Shown here in pieces: positions 50,440 through 61,800 of a stretch of DNA of 64,000 nucleotides; position 1 is the stretch's first letter; the number at the start of each line of letters is the position of its first letter. The notes under the pieces were generated by a model. The model was not told where the DNA came from. It did no database searches and saw nothing but the letters and a program-made list of their open reading frames with translations. Origin of the DNA: Chloroflexus islandicus (GTDB lineage: Bacteria; Chloroflexota; Chloroflexia; Chloroflexales; Chloroflexaceae); assembly GCF_001650695.1 (NCBI RefSeq), contig NZ_LWQS01000049.1, positions 67,777 through 131,776 on the forward strand, given 5' to 3'. The translations under genes and the position numbers were made by a program.

Positions 50440-50473
50440 TTGTCATAGTCGTACACTTGTGCTATTATAGCAC
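50440..50473 (+). promoter_or_regulatory. recA promoter with a dyad over the -10
   Basis: TTGTCA (50440-50445), 17-base spacer, TATTAT (50463-50468). The dyad GTGCTATTATAGCAC (50459-50473, 6-bp arms) covers the -10 and could be the SOS (LexA-type) operator; GTAC (50451) and GTAC (50478) extend it weakly. The LexA motif in this phylum is not known to me, so the operator is a candidate. Confidence 0.6.
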
Positions 50474-50574
50474 ATATGTACGGGGCAGGCAACGGCGTTG
50501 ACAGCGCCCTCCCCATCGAGTAGAGTAGCAAGAGGAGCATACGAGTGGGTACGAATAATGGAGGAGCGCCCGCG

Positions 50575-51630
50575 ATGGCAATCACCCCGGAGAAAGAAAA
50601 AGCGCTCGCGGCGGCGATGTCGCAGATCGATCGCAAGTTTGGCAAAGGCTCCATCATGAAGATGGGGGAATTAGGGAACCGGCTGGCCATCGAAGCCATT
50701 CCCACCGGTTCGATTGCCCTCGACATTGCGCTGGGCATCGGCGGCGTACCGCGCGGGCGCGTGATCGAGATTTTTGGCCCTGAGAGCAGCGGTAAAACCA
50801 CGCTGGCCCAACACATCATCGCCGAAGCGCAGAAGATGGGTGGCGTCTGCGCCTTTATTGACGCCGAACACGCCTTTGACCCCGTCTACGCGGCGCGGTG
50901 CGGTGTCAATACCAATGATCTGCTGGTATCCCAGCCCGACACTGGTGAGCAGGCGCTTGAGATCTGTGAAATGCTGGTGCGCTCGAATGCGATCGACGTG
51001 ATCGTTATCGACTCGGTTGCCGCGTTGGTGCCGCGAGCCGAAATCGAAGGCGATATGGGCGATTCGATGCCCGGCATGCAAGCCCGCCTGATGAGCCAAG
51101 CGCTGCGCAAGTTGTCCGGCGCGATTAGCAAAAGCCGCACGGTCGTTATCTTTATTAACCAGTTGCGCATGAAGATCGGCGTGATGTTCGGTTCGCCGGA
51201 AACGACCACCGGCGGGCAGGCGCTCAAGTTCTACGCCTCGGTGCGGCTTGACATCCGGCGGATCGAGACGCTCAAGCAAGGGCAAGAGGCGATCGGTTCG
51301 CGCGTGCGGGTGAAGGTGATCAAGAACAAGGTCGCGCCGCCCTTCCGGCAGGCCGAATTCGATATTCTGGCCAACGAGGGTATCTCGCGCGAAGGCAATA
51401 TCATCGACATCGGCACCGAGTTGGGCATCATCCGCAAGAGCGGCGCGTGGTTCTATCTCGGTGAAGATCGGCTCGGCCAAGGGCGCGAAAATGTACGCGA
51501 GTTCCTCAAGAACAATCCGGCCCTGACCGACGAGATCGAACGCTTGATCAAAGCGCAAGCGTTGACCAATCCGTCGGTGATCGCGCCGAGCGCCGATGTC
51601 GGCGACGATGACAGCATCTTTGAAGAGTAA
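50575..51630 (+). CDS. recA: RecA recombinase
   Basis: 351 aa from ATG 50575 (GGAGGAG eight bases upstream); a GTG at 50545 with GAGGAG is also in frame and would add ten residues (GTNNGGAPA) that RecA does not need. Walker [10 protein letters not shown], Walker [14 protein letters not shown], the DNA-binding loop [36 protein letters not shown] and the acidic tail GDDDSIFEE are all present. RecA drives homologous recombination and the SOS response. recX follows 680 bp downstream, beyond tandem repeats. A regulated-looking promoter lies upstream. Confidence 0.97.
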   Translation: MAITPEKEKALAAAMSQIDRKFGKGSIMKMGELGNRLAIEAIPTGSIALDIALGIGGVPRGRVIEIFGPESSGKTTLAQHIIAEAQKMGGVCAFIDAEHAFDPVYAARCGVNTNDLLVSQPDTGEQALEICEMLVRSNAIDVIVIDSVAALVPRAEIEGDMGDSMPGMQARLMSQALRKLSGAISKSRTVVIFINQLRMKIGVMFGSPETTTGGQALKFYASVRLDIRRIETLKQGQEAIGSRVRVKVIKNKVAPPFRQAEFDILANEGISREGNIIDIGTELGIIRKSGAWFYLGEDRLGQGRENVREFLKNNPALTDEIERLIKAQALTNPSVIAPSADVGDDDSIFEE

Positions 51631-51650
51631 CGCCTGCGTTATACACTGCC

Positions 51651-51680
51651 GGGTGCTGCCGGTGCAAGCTGGCAGCACCC
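51651..51680 (+). terminator. Hairpin after recA
   Basis: GGGTGCTGCC (51651-51660) and GGCAGCACCC (51671-51680) make a perfect 10-bp stem with a 10-base loop, 20 bases after the recA stop. It lacks a T-tract, so it is a candidate (Rho-independent-like) terminator only. Confidence 0.55.
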
Positions 51681-51879
51681 ATGTGTTGGCTCATGCCGCC
51701 GGTTCCGGGGTGGGCCGGGGGCGATGTGTACGGCAGGCGTTCTGGATGGTGTTGTCGCGGGTGATCACTCGTGCAATAACGTCGCCGTACCCTTCGCCCT
51801 GCAAGCTTGAGGGACTAGCAGAACGTGTAGTCGATCATCACCGTTGATCGCTGTGTGATGCCGTAAAGCTCGGTGCTGT

Positions 51880-52160
51880 GCTCCCCTCTCCCGCGCCAGT
51901 GGGAGAAGGGCTAGGGATAAGGGCTAGCAGCCCCGGGCAGCGGGCTTCGTACCCCAAGCCCGGCCCTTCCGGGCCGGGTGCTGGATCAGAGGGTCTGTCC
52001 GCCCGTAAACGCCAGTGGGAGAAGGGCTAGGGATAAGGGCTAGCAGCCCCGGGCAGCGGGCTTCGTACCCCAAGCCCGGCCCTTCCGGGCCGGGTGCTGG
52101 ATCAGAGGGTCTGTCCGCCCTTGAACGCCAGTGGGAGAAGGGCTAGGGGTGAGGGCAAAC
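51880..52160. repeat. 116-bp tandem repeat between recA and recX
   Basis: GCCAGTGGGAGAAGGGCTAG starts at 51895, 52011 and 52127, giving two full 116-base units and a partial third. Each unit includes AGCAGCCCCGGGCAGCGGGC and the hairpin AAGCCCGGCCCTTCCGGGCC, i.e. the composite repeat of this genome. 51681-52310 has no other feature. Confidence 0.88.
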
Positions 52161-52310
52161 CAGCGCATCTCAACGCCATCAATCACATCTGCGCTCATGG
52201 GTTCTGTCTGTCCTTGAACCTCGTAAGCAGGGCGCAAGCGTAAGAATGACGGTCTGAGCAAGTTAGCCAATGCCAGCCACTCCTCCGCGCGTAGTGTTGA
52301 GACGAGAGCT

Positions 52311-52979
52311 ATGCCTGCCGGTACAATCACCGCTCTACGCCAACAAAGCAACGATCCACAGCGCGTCAATGTCTTCATTGACGGTGAGTTTGCGCTAGGT
52401 ATTAGCCTCAATACGCTGGTGCGCGAGCGTTTGGCAGTAGGCGTGCAGCTTGATGAGGCGGCGTGGGAACGCCTCGTGGCCAGCGAGCAGGCCGATCAAG
52501 CGTTGCAGAAAGCGTTGCAGCAGCTTGAGCGGCGACCGCGTTCGACTGCCGAAGTGCAGCGATATTTGCAGCGCAAAGGGTTTGATGAGGCGACGTGCGC
52601 GCGCGTGATTGCCCGGCTGCACGAATTAGGTCTGCTCAATGACGCTGAATTTGCTAGTCGTTGGGTCGCTAACCGGCGCGCTTTGCGTCCCCGCGGCGAT
52701 CGCGCCTTGCGGGCCGAATTGCGCCACAAGGGGATTGCGCCGGCGATCATCGATGAGGCATTGGCAGCGGAAGATGATGGTACAAATGAGCGTGAACGGG
52801 CCGAGGCGGTTGCGCGCGCTGTGTTGCCGCGCTATGCGAGGGTTGCCGATTGGGCCGCGTTTCAACGCCGGTTCGGCGGCTATCTGCTGCGCCGCGGATT
52901 TGCTGCCGATCTGATCCGGCCCATTCTTGCTCGCCTTTGGCGTGAATTGCATCCGGAGGCGGATGGGCCAGATTGGTAA
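52311..52979 (+). CDS. recX: RecX regulatory protein
   Basis: 222 aa. RecX-type helices are clear: QALQKALQQLERRPRSTAEVQRYLQRKGFDE, then RLHELGLLNDAEFASRWVANRRALRPRGDRALRAELRHKGIA, then DWAAFQRRFGGYLLRRGFAADLIRPIL. RecX binds RecA filaments and limits recombination and SOS. The N-terminal ~50 residues (TITALRQQSNDPQRVNVFIDGEFAL) are the extension found in RecX of Gram-positive-like groups. It is separated from recA by repeats, so cotranscription is uncertain. Confidence 0.92.
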   Translation: MPAGTITALRQQSNDPQRVNVFIDGEFALGISLNTLVRERLAVGVQLDEAAWERLVASEQADQALQKALQQLERRPRSTAEVQRYLQRKGFDEATCARVIARLHELGLLNDAEFASRWVANRRALRPRGDRALRAELRHKGIAPAIIDEALAAEDDGTNERERAEAVARAVLPRYARVADWAAFQRRFGGYLLRRGFAADLIRPILARLWRELHPEADGPDW

Positions 52980-53080
52980 AATGACCGATGATCAATGTCT
53001 TAACGTTAGCATGGGCCAAGATTGTTGCGCAAGGTGTGATTTCGTCTGGCCCAAACACGACAATCCGCCGTCGTAACACT

Positions 53081-53274
53081 GGAGCGCGGGCGGCTCGCCC
53101 GCGGGGGCAGCACCAGCGCGTGGGCGGCTCGCCCGCAGGTGTAGCACCGGAGCGCGGGCGGCTCGCCCGCAGGTGTAGCACCGGAGCGTGGGCGGCTCGC
53201 CCGCAGGTGTAGCACCGGAGCGCGGGCGGCTCGCCCGCAGGTGTAGCACCAGCGCGTGGGTGGCTCGCAGCAGC
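53081..53274. repeat. 34-bp tandem hairpin repeat (5.7 copies)
   Basis: Units start at 53081, 53115, 53149, 53183, 53217 and 53251 (the last partial). The consensus is GGAGCGCGGGCGGCTCGCCC followed by GCAGGTGTAGCACC, and each unit holds the perfect stem GCGGGCG-GCT-CGCCCGC. Variation is at the fourth to eighth base (CGCGGG or CGTGGG) and the first copy has GGGGGC for AGGTGT. There are no unique spacers, so this is not a CRISPR array. 53275-53615 has no supported gene. Confidence 0.92.
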
Positions 53275-53615
53275 GTCTCTTGTCGCGAATGGCGTTTGGC
53301 GAACGGTTATACCCTGTCTATGGATAGCTTCTTATGGTGAATTTGGTTGTGGTAGCATCCGTTTCGGCTAGGAGGATGCGCAGAGTCTCGCTTCTTTCGC
53401 TTGCAGGTGGGAAGATGGGGAAGGGAAATGGATGACAACGGCGGATCGTCTTCCCAAAACGCTATCTACGCTATTGGACAGACACCCGCTTGCCGGGTAT
53501 GATGGTGGGTATGGCAGCGGGCGTTGTGTTCGGCAAATGCCTTTTCCATTTCAAGCAATGAGCGCGCCGCTGTTCATCGCTCGGCGCCATAGCCAAACAA
53601 GCTAAGGATTTGATT

Positions 53616-54287
53616 ATGGCTGAAGTGCAATATCTTGGTCATGCCTGTTTTCGTTTGCGCGGTCGCGATGGCACCATTGTCTGCGATCCTTACCATCGCT
53701 CGATCGGTTTCGATCTCGGCCGGCCAACCGCGACGATCGTCACCGTTAGCCATCACCATCCCGACCACGACAATGTGGCGGCGGTGCGTCCGTTGCGCGA
53801 TCGCGTCTTTGTGGTTGATGGCCCCGGCGAGTATGAGATTGGCGGGGTGCTGATTACCGGCGTGCGCACCTTCCATGACACGGTAAAGGGTGCTGAACGC
53901 GGCTTCAATACCGTGTATATTATCCATCTCGATGATCTGGTCTTCTGCCATCTCGGCGATCTTGGTCACGAATTGACCACAAGCCAGCTCGAAGAGATTG
54001 GCTCGAATGTCGATGTGTTGTTTGTGCCGGTCGGCGGCGGCGAGACGATCGGGCCGGCGACGGCCAGCAATGTCATCAGCCAGATCGAACCGCGTTTTGT
54101 GATCCCGATGCATTACGCGATGGGGCAGACCGATTTTAACCCGCCGCTCGCGCCGCTCGAAAAGTTTGTGAGCGAAATGGGGATGAAAGAATATACCCCT
54201 GAAGAAAAGCTGGTGATTAATGCGAATGCCCTGCCCGCCGATGAGGAGCAGACCCGGATTGTCATCTTGCGCCCGGCTCATAGTTGA
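53616..54287 (+). CDS. Metallo-beta-lactamase-fold hydrolase (UlaG/UPF0173-like)
   Basis: 223 aa from ATG 53616 with AAGGA seven bases upstream; a TTG at 53610 is in frame but less likely. YLGHACFRLRGRDGTIVCDP opens the MBL fold, VSHHHPDHDN is the HxHxDH zinc motif and CHLGDLGHEL and VIPMHYAMGQ supply the later metal residues. The small size and HxHxDH with a short C-terminus place it in the metal-dependent hydrolases near UPF0173 and UlaG. The substrate is unknown. It stands 209 bp upstream of pyrG on the same strand. Confidence 0.85.
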   Translation: MAEVQYLGHACFRLRGRDGTIVCDPYHRSIGFDLGRPTATIVTVSHHHPDHDNVAAVRPLRDRVFVVDGPGEYEIGGVLITGVRTFHDTVKGAERGFNTVYIIHLDDLVFCHLGDLGHELTTSQLEEIGSNVDVLFVPVGGGETIGPATASNVISQIEPRFVIPMHYAMGQTDFNPPLAPLEKFVSEMGMKEYTPEEKLVINANALPADEEQTRIVILRPAHS

Positions 54288-54307
54288 CCATTCATGCGTC
54301 TTACATG

Positions 54308-54316
54308 TGGTATACT
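54308..54316 (+). promoter_or_regulatory. Extended -10 promoter candidate of pyrG
   Basis: TGGTATACT is an extended -10 element (TGn plus TATACT) lying ~180 bases before the pyrG ATG. No good -35 at 17 bases was found, as is common with extended -10 promoters. Confidence 0.45.
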
Positions 54317-54435
54317 GAAAAATTGAAGTGTAAACGTGCGGCAAATACATGCCGCTCATCATAGTACGTATTATCCGGTAAACAGCGATTGTGTGGCATG
54401 CAATCCGCTTTGGCACAGTGCAAGCGAGCGCCAGC

Positions 54436-56137
<1,702 letters not shown>

Positions 56138-56162
56138 CCCTTGTCGAAGCGTATACGCTGAT

Positions 56163-56197
56163 AAGCCCCTCGCTCATCAATTGAGCGAGGGGCTTTT
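56163..56197 (+). terminator. Intrinsic terminator of pyrG
   Basis: AAGCCCCTCGCTCA (56163-56176), loop TCAAT, TGAGCGAGGGGCTT (56182-56195), continuing as TTTT, is a perfect 14-bp stem with a short T run. It is the clearest classical terminator of the window. Confidence 0.85.
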
Positions 56198-56408
56198 GGG
56201 TCTTCTCAATCGGCAATGGCGCTGTTACGACAGCGCGCAGACGGCACCCTCTGGCGCGTGCAGCGCCACCTCTGCGCTGAGCCGCCAAACGCTGCTCGTC
56301 CACCGCAGGGTGAGACATTCAAAAATTGCTCACAATTTCTGCGAATCCTTTTGGCATCTCGCGCGGTTTCATATATGAGCACACTTTTTTGTACCGCTGA
56401 GGTGTCGC

Positions 56409-57701
56409 ATGCGATTCGTCCACCTGTTCGTCTTACTCTTCGTCCTGACCGCCTGCGCTGCGCCGATGGCCAGTGCCCCTGAACCATCCCGGCCCGTGCC
56501 GGCGCCTACCCAAGCCCCTGTGGCGAGTGGCAGGCTGGTTAGCCCATTGCAGCCACGGCTCTGGTTAGTGACCGATTCGAGTGCGGTATTGGCTGCCGCC
56601 GCAAACGCAGAGTTTGCCGACTTGCCGCCGGCGCCGCCAACGAATACCGCACACAAATTTGCCGTCGAATGGCTCAAGACCACGCTCAAGTTCATTGCCC
56701 GCGACGGGCTACCGCCCAATCGGGCTGCCCGTGAATTGATGCTCGTATCGGTCGCGCTCAACGATGCGTTACAGATTGGGCAAGAAGCCGCACGTGAGCA
56801 GCCGGTTGATAACACTGCGCTGCTCGCTGGTGCGATGTGGCCGGTGTTGCGCTATCTCCATCCCCAACACAACGAGATCATTGAGGGGTATGTCTACGTG
56901 TCGCGCTGGCATGGGCTATGGCTGCGCGATCCGGTTCCGCCGGAGCAGCTCGCGCGCAGCTTCCAGATTGGGCAAGCGGTGGGCCACGAGGTGGTCGCGT
57001 GGGCGCAGCAGGACGGCAGCGATGCGGTGCGCGAGATTGTTTTGCCGGCTAGTGGTGGATGGAACACGAAAAAACTCCCGCTTGATCCTCATTGGGGCAC
57101 GGTCAAGACTATAGCCTTGCCCGCCGGCGATGCCATTGTGTTACCGCCGCCGCCAGCGTGGGATAGTGAAGAGATGGAGCGCGAACGCACCGCCTTTCGG
57201 GCGGGGCAGCAGGTGTTGACCGATGAACATCGCGAACTGGCGTGGTATTGGCACGCCGATGTGGGTACCGTCACCCCTCCCGGCCTCTGGTTTGAGACGG
57301 CGATCACGATGGCGTTGGTCAACAAACTCAATGAAATGCAAACGGCGTCGCTCCTTGCCCATCTCGGCGTTGCCATGCACGACACTGCCGTCGCGTGCTG
57401 GTACAACAAATACCTGTACGGCTTTCAGCGTCCCGAGCAATGGATGGCTGAGGTTGAGCCAGCATGGCAGCCGGTGTTGCCCACCCCGCCCCATCCTTCG
57501 TACCCGTCGGGCCATGCCGCTTTCAGTTCGGCGGCAGCCAATTTGCTGATGGTCACCTTTCCGCACCACAAAGATCTGATTGTCGAGCGTGCCGCTGATG
57601 CCACCCGCTCACGCATCATCGGCGGGGTGCATTGGTTTATGGATGGCATGCAAGGCATGAGCTTGGGCCGTGATGTCGCGCGGTATGTGTTGACTCGTTA
57701 A
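56409..57701 (+). CDS. Vanadium-haloperoxidase/PAP2-type lipoprotein
   Basis: 430 aa from ATG 56409, GAGGTG five bases upstream. The leader HLFVLLFVLTAC is a lipobox signal peptide, followed by a Pro/Ala linker. The C-terminal part has PPHPSYPSGHAAFSSAAANLL (~residues 357-378) and ATRSRIIGGVHWFMDGMQG (~398-415), which are the P-S-G-H and SRxxxGxHxxxD motifs shared by vanadium-dependent haloperoxidases and PAP2 phosphatases. The size and the N-terminal helices (ELMLVSVALNDALQIGQEA) favour the haloperoxidase group rather than a membrane phosphatase. Whether it uses vanadate or phosphate esters is unknown. 21 bp separate it from the next gene. Confidence 0.85.
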   Translation: MRFVHLFVLLFVLTACAAPMASAPEPSRPVPAPTQAPVASGRLVSPLQPRLWLVTDSSAVLAAAANAEFADLPPAPPTNTAHKFAVEWLKTTLKFIARDGLPPNRAARELMLVSVALNDALQIGQEAAREQPVDNTALLAGAMWPVLRYLHPQHNEIIEGYVYVSRWHGLWLRDPVPPEQLARSFQIGQAVGHEVVAWAQQDGSDAVREIVLPASGGWNTKKLPLDPHWGTVKTIALPAGDAIVLPPPPAWDSEEMERERTAFRAGQQVLTDEHRELAWYWHADVGTVTPPGLWFETAITMALVNKLNEMQTASLLAHLGVAMHDTAVACWYNKYLYGFQRPEQWMAEVEPAWQPVLPTPPHPSYPSGHAAFSSAAANLLMVTFPHHKDLIVERAADATRSRIIGGVHWFMDGMQGMSLGRDVARYVLTR

Positions 57702-57722
57702 GTTGATGCGAGGAGAATAACG

Positions 57723-58784
57723 ATGCCATTCAGCCGTCACTCTTTCATCTTGTTCGTCTTCGCCGGCTTGATTGGACTGATTGCGCCAATTGCCCAACCC
57801 GTGACCGCGCAATCAGACCCAATTCAAATGCAATTGATCACCGATGTGACCGGTAGTGTATTTGTATATTTCCCAAGCTTGCCAGCATCTCATTATGAAA
57901 TACGCTGGCAATGGAATGAACCGCCTACTGACGAAGCAGAGTGGCAATCACTCCACCCCTTTAGCGGCGCTTATTATCGCTATGTGACTTCCCCGCCAGA
58001 TACTGGCAATCCAGTGTGCCAACACCATACTTTCTACGCCGAGCTACGTGATCTGAGTGGTGACATTATTACGCTAAGCACTCCTTTCACGATTGATAAA
58101 GAAGTCGACGTTTTGATAAACGTATTATGGCCGGAACAGGCGATGAACGGCTACACTAACCAAGATAGTTTGGTGGTACAGGTCATCGATCAGCAGGACT
58201 GTTCTGGACTTCAGCGGGGGCGTCTGTCTATTGGCGGAATGTCCCACAATCTGGTCATCACCCCACCCGATCAGACGGCGCCATTGTATGCCTACCAAAT
58301 CCCGCTGCAAGAAGGAGAAATGCGAGTCCAGTTTTTCATCCAAGATAAGATGCGCAATACCTCCCTTCAAGACTTTACCCTTGTGCGCGATGTCACTCCG
58401 CCAACATTGGCAAATACGCGGGCAGCGATTCAAAGTATGGACCAGCCTGCCCAGCTTACCATTACCGGCCAGTTCAGCGATGTTTATGCACCATTGCCAT
58501 GGGCTATCGAATGGCAGTTTCTCAATAGTGATGGAGCGGCCATCGGCGATCCGGTCTTTCATACCCTGAATGCAGAGGAAGTTCGATCAACCGAATCAGC
58601 GTTTCTTACTACAGATGGCATCCCCTTTCAGATCAATGTTAGCGTGGGAGCGATCCCTGATCAGGCTGCGGCGTTGCACGTCAAATTGTTTGATCGCGCC
58701 GGTAACAGTCAAGCCATTGCTCCCGTCCAGTTCGCCACGTTTGCGCAAACCTACAACCTTTACATCCCTCTAATTGATCGCTAA
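57723..58784 (+). CDS. Secreted protein of unknown function
   Basis: 353 aa from ATG 57723, AGGAGA seven bases upstream. A signal peptide (FILFVFAGLIGLIAPIAQPVTAQS) predicts export with cleavage near AQS. The mature chain is beta-rich with Ig/fibronectin-like spacing (DVTPPTLANTRAAIQSMDQPAQLTITGQFSD), and two Cys pairs are possible (NPVCQH, QDCSG). I do not recognise a family. Codon use is AT-richer than pyrG. It lies between the PAP2-type lipoprotein and a giant surface protein, so a surface or secreted role is likely. Confidence 0.65.
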   Translation: MPFSRHSFILFVFAGLIGLIAPIAQPVTAQSDPIQMQLITDVTGSVFVYFPSLPASHYEIRWQWNEPPTDEAEWQSLHPFSGAYYRYVTSPPDTGNPVCQHHTFYAELRDLSGDIITLSTPFTIDKEVDVLINVLWPEQAMNGYTNQDSLVVQVIDQQDCSGLQRGRLSIGGMSHNLVITPPDQTAPLYAYQIPLQEGEMRVQFFIQDKMRNTSLQDFTLVRDVTPPTLANTRAAIQSMDQPAQLTITGQFSDVYAPLPWAIEWQFLNSDGAAIGDPVFHTLNAEEVRSTESAFLTTDGIPFQINVSVGAIPDQAAALHVKLFDRAGNSQAIAPVQFATFAQTYNLYIPLIDR

Positions 58785-58809
58785 ATAGCCGGTCTAGACC
58801 TTCGATACG

Positions 58810-58852
58810 GCCTTCGCCGGGTGGCGCATAACGCGCCGCCTAGGGTGAAGGC
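58810..58852 (+). terminator. Imperfect hairpin between secreted-protein and giant-protein genes
   Basis: GCCTTCGCC (58810-58818) and GGTGAAGGC (58844-58852) pair outside an inner stem GGCGC/GCGCC. It lies 25 bases after the previous stop and just before the next start, so it may terminate or modulate read-through. Confidence 0.4.
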
Positions 58853-58885
58853 GTGCTCAAAACCGATGACGGAGGCGCACGACGT

Positions 58886-61800
58886 ATGTACCCTGTCACC
58901 TACCAACCGCAACGCTGGTTCATTGCTCTGGCAATCATCTTTCTCGTGACAGTCATCCCTCCTCTACCACCGTCGCCAATTACCGCTCAGACCAGCAATG
59001 CCGGTTTTGCTAGCGCGGTAGCCTGTTTAGATGGCGATCTTTCGTTGGCAACCACCTGTTTTGCCGATACCATCTTTGCACCCGTTTCCGCCAATGATCC
59101 GGCGCTCGTGCGCGTCACCTTGAGCGGGATGAAACAAGCGCTAGCGCCAATCGGGACAACGACCGGCGGAACAAAGCATCGGATAGCTGTCAATAGTGGG
59201 ATCGGATCGGTGTATGGTCTCGCCTACGATGATGGGTCAATCAGTGGGGTGCGACGTGTGTTTGCAGCAGCATTTACCCGTCGCTTTACGAGTTTTGGCC
59301 CGTTAGGGCCGGGAGGAGTGTATGAGTACCGGTTTGATGATGGGCAATGGCATTCATCGTTTACCGTTCCTGACGCGGGTGATGACCGATCGAATGACAA
59401 TTCGGCTGACGATGCCATTCTGAACGATGTGGGACAGGCTGGTTTAGGTGATATGGAGATTAGTCTTGATGGCACGACGTTATACATTGTAAATCTCGCT
59501 GCGCGCCAGATCGAGCGCTACGATATTTCACAGGCGATGCCGATACGACTAGATCCCATTGCGATTCCGTTGCAAACTGTCTCTGCTAATATTCCAACCC
59601 AACAATTCCTTCGCCCCTTTGCGCTCGAATTTGCTCCTCTTCTACATAAAGACGAATCACCTCGATTATTCGTGGGTCTTACCAATATCAATGCACCATC
59701 TGCGCATGTTTTAGAGTGGAATATTGCTACTGGCACGTGGCGCCACGTTCTCATCCAGTCACTCACATCCGCAGATCTCAATAGCCGCTTGAGCGGAACA
59801 TTGTTCGACCAAGCGCTTAAGCGACTTTATCCTAATGCGACCTTCCAAGGATGGTACCCATGGAGTAATGATTTTTCACGTATGTTGCCGATTCATAGCA
59901 ATAGCCACATCTATTATCCACAACCATTTTTGGTTGATATCGAGTTTAGCCCTGATGGGCAAGCGATGCGGCTCGGTTTTCGCGATCGAACTGGCGATAT
60001 TACGTTTTTCAAAAATCCACCATCAAGACAATTTATTGCGATCAGTCAAGGTGATACGCTCAGTTATCGCTTAAACAATGATCAATGGCAGCTTGAACTC
60101 AACGATCGTCCATACGATCATGTGAAAGAGTCTGATCCGAACTTCTTATTCCGTGCCCATTCTACGGATTGGGTTAACGACAACCGAGTAGTGTTTGACA
60201 ACGCTCCGCCTCCTCATGTGGAAAACCACATGGGTGGGATTGTGAGTATACCCGCACCATCAGGAGATCTCGTCGTCACGACCAGTCTCTTTGGCACTGG
60301 ATCGTCTGGTCTAGGGATTTACCATCTGCCTGAACGAAATCGGCAAGCCTCACTGACGCTGATTCCGTCGGGTACAAGTAAAGCACCCGGCCTCGGCGAT
60401 CTCGAATTGCTCTGCACCTATGCCTTGCTTCGTGGCCAGCTTTGGCACGATGTAAACGGCAATGGCGTGCGCGAGGCGGGTGAAGCGTCGCTAAACGGGA
60501 TTCGCCTTGAAGTGGTTGATCCTGCACGTTCGACGATATTGGGGCAGGTGGTGACTGCGGCTGATGGCAGCTATACGATTGCCGTGCCGCCCAACCGCGC
60601 GCTGCACCTGCGCGTGGCGCTCAGCGAATTTGCCGCTGGCCGTCCGTTAGCCGGCATGGTCTACGCGCCGGTGAATGCCGGCGCCGATGACAGCCGCGAT
60701 AGCGATGCCCATCCGGTTTTTGGCGTGGTTGAGTTTGCTGGCCGGCATGCCGGGAGTGGTATCACCGGTGCTGCAATGCCGTTGCCATTGCGCGAAGAGA
60801 CAGTTCGTCACGTCGATATTGGCCTGACCCGCCAATTTCAACCGGCGGCGCTCGGTGATCGGGTGTGGCACGATCTCAATCGCAATGGCGTGCAAGACAA
60901 CAACGAACCCGGTATCGCCGGCGTATCGCTCCGGCTCGAACGCTTGCCCGGTTCGGCGCCGGCGATAAACGCGTACCCACGGGTGGCGGTGAGCGATGGG
61001 CAGGGGCGCTATACCTTCGCCAATCTCGAACCCGGCCAGTATCGGGTGGTCGTAGCAGGTACGCAAGGGTATGCCTTTGCGCCATTTGGCCGCGGTGGCA
61101 ATCCCCAGCGTGATAGCGATGTTGATGAACAGACAGGCACGAGCGCAGTGGTTGTCCTTAGCTATGGCGTGATCCGGTCTGATATTGATGTTGGGTTGGT
61201 GAGCCAACCTCAGACCGATCTCAGCATTGCGTTGAGTGGAATGGCTGAAGCGGTCGTCGGTGATGAGTTGGTTTACACCGTAACCTACCGCAACACCGGC
61301 AACGTTGCCGCAGCCAATGTTACGGTGCGGATGGGGCTGCCATCTGGCGCAACCTTCCTCAGCGCCAGCCGTGCGCCCAACCAGAGTGGTTCGACATTGA
61401 TCTGGCAGTTTGCCCGTCTCGAACCAAACACTACCGGTACGATTGCGGTGCGTGTGCGCGCGCCGGCTGCGATTGGCGCCAATCTGAGCCAAACCGTGAC
61501 CGCTACCGCAACGATTAGCTCTAATCCGGCTGACTCTAATCCGGCCAACAATAGCGCCAGCCAGCAGACGCGCTTAACACGCGCTGAACTCAGTATCAGC
61601 AAATCAGCGCCGGCGGCTGTTCTGAGCGGTGATGCACTGTTGTACACCCTGCGGGTGGTGAATCGTGGCAGCGCACCGGCGGTCAATGTGACGATCGCCG
61701 ATCCGTTGCCGGCGCAGGTGGATGTTACCAGCATCCTGCGCGCACCGGCGGGCACATGCCGCTACGAAGGGGCGCAGCATACCTTGCGCTGCACGATCAG

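Noticed and set aside
50671-51678. 335-codon open frame antisense to recA
   Set aside because: It is a shadow of the strongly biased recA coding frame; no ribosome site and no protein character.
53081-53274. Possible CRISPR array
   Set aside because: The units are contiguous 34-bp repeats with no unique spacers between them.
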